Below, one piece after another: positions 63,454-64,000 of a stretch of DNA of 64,000 nt. This DNA is from Scytonematopsis contorta HA4267-MV1 (GTDB lineage Bacteria; Cyanobacteriota; Cyanobacteriia; Cyanobacteriales; Nostocaceae): assembly GCA_019359035.1 (NCBI GenBank), contig JAHHIC010000029.1, positions 124,001 through 188,000 on the forward strand. Direction: 5' to 3'. The notes beneath the pieces were generated by a model, which was not told the DNA's origin, did no database searches, and saw only the letters and a list, made by a program, of their open reading frames with translations. The stretch's first letter is position 1, and each line of letters starts with the position of its first letter. The position numbers were made by a program, and so were the translations under genes.

Positions 63454-64000
63454 TTAATTGAACAAGTTAAATATCTTTTGCCAAAAAGAAGGAGTGTTAT
63501 TTTTGCTAGTTGCTCGACTCAAATCGGACAGCGAAGGAAAAATTGCTGATTTTCTATAGCAACTATTACGCAGCACCTTACCCAATTCATTGTTATTATC
63601 TCGCAAACCTTCGTAGAAAAATAGTATCTCTCCGGAAATACCACACTTGCGGTTGTATTCAATCGTTCTCACTAAATAATCTGTTGCAATCCGATAAGAG
63701 CCAACTTTGATTAAAATTCCTGGAGCTAATTTAGCCAATTCCTTACCCGCAAACTGTTCTTTGAGCAATCTATCGACAACAGACTTGTAGCTCGCTAAAT
63801 CGCGGCGATAAATTTGTGGGTGTATAATATCGACTATTCCTTGCTGCAACCAAGCAGGTGTGTCTTGTAAGTATTCTTTAAACGTCCAGTCATAAATATT
63901 GGGAGACACCGAAACTAATAAATTTGGGTTGACGGCTTTGACATTTTTATAAAGCCCTGCCCAAAACTCAGTTAGAATATTAGCACGCCATTGTAGCCAT
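63454..64000 (-). CDS. GHL10-type glycoside hydrolase (partial, N terminus beyond right edge)
   Basis: The open frame continues to the window edge; 182 codons are present, including WLQWRANILTEFWAGLYKN, VNPNLLVSVSPNIYDW, LQDTPAWLQQGIVDIIHPQIYRR and a C-terminal end FWQKIFNLFN. This is the C-terminal half of a family-10-like (GHL10/YngK-type) hydrolase with a TIM-barrel fold. These act on cell-wall or matrix polysaccharides and are usually secreted. Confidence 0.8.
   Translation of the reverse strand, partial: WLQWRANILTEFWAGLYKNVKAVNPNLLVSVSPNIYDWTFKEYLQDTPAWLQQGIVDIIHPQIYRRDLASYKSVVDRLLKEQFAGKELAKLAPGILIKVGSYRIATDYLVRTIEYNRKCGISGEILFFYEGLRDNNNELGKVLRNSCYRKSAIFPSLSDLSRATSKNNTPSFWQKIFNLFN

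Overview
The window comes from a filamentous, probably heterocyst-forming cyanobacterium of the Nostocales type. The base composition is AT-rich. The window carries short tandem heptanucleotide repeats typical of that group, a cyanobacterial-type gshA, cyanobacteria-restricted families (DUF928, DUF2358), CHASE2 and CHAT proteins, and a contractile injection system (CIS) of the kind described as thylakoid-anchored in multicellular cyanobacteria. No 16S rRNA or other species marker is present, so genus is not assigned.

Region 1 (about 1-21 kb) is the structural and effector part of an extracellular or thylakoid-type CIS, arranged as two divergent blocks. The minus-strand block reads from 15.7 kb down past position 1: histidine kinase, LuxR-type response regulator, DUF4255 (Cis16-like) protein, AAA+ ATPase (Cis15-like), a Nif11-like small protein, three putative effectors that share one N-terminal module but carry different C-terminal domains (alpha/beta hydrolase; DUF4157 zincin plus unknown; nuclease-like), a membrane-anchored pseudokinase fused to a phosphate-binding-protein-like domain, a small helical protein, a tube-like protein, and a long protein of 54-residue repeats that runs off the left edge. 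The plus-strand block is a short DUF4255 protein, the sheath, three tube proteins, two tail-assembly-chaperone-like proteins and a DUF6760 protein that seems to be reached by -1 frameshifting. Baseplate, spike and tape-measure genes are not in this window and may lie to the left.

Region 2 (21-34 kb) holds a DUF928 protein, a CHASE2 - winged-helix - MinD/ParA-like operon, a secreted TPR protein, a very large open frame joining a family-2 glycosyltransferase, a haemagglutinin-type secretion/beta-helix region and a CHAT protease, and a RhlE-like DEAD-box helicase.

Region 3 (34-40.2 kb) is a decayed island beside a tRNA-Met(CAT): a nuclease-like hypothetical, a gene split at a tetranucleotide repeat, truncated PIN and repeat-protein remnants, a transposase fragment, an intact ParDE toxin-antitoxin pair and an integrase that has lost its catalytic C terminus.

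Region 4 (40.2-55 kb) is mostly chromosomal housekeeping: LysM/M23 peptidoglycan hydrolase with an unusually long leader, trmL, gshA, a histone-deacetylase-family amidohydrolase, MscS channel, alpha/beta hydrolase, a DUF4351 gene with a partial tandem copy, a DUF4333 lipoprotein, and uvrA with a good LexA box.

Region 5 (55-64 kb) contains an orphan Phd-type antitoxin, a four-gene cluster (MIF-like tautomerase, lipoxygenase-like protein with an N-terminal transthyretin-like domain, SRPBCC+NTF2-like protein, short-chain dehydrogenase) that looks like an oxylipin-type pathway, a DUF2358 protein, two cyanobacterial hypotheticals and the end of a GHL10-type glycoside hydrolase.
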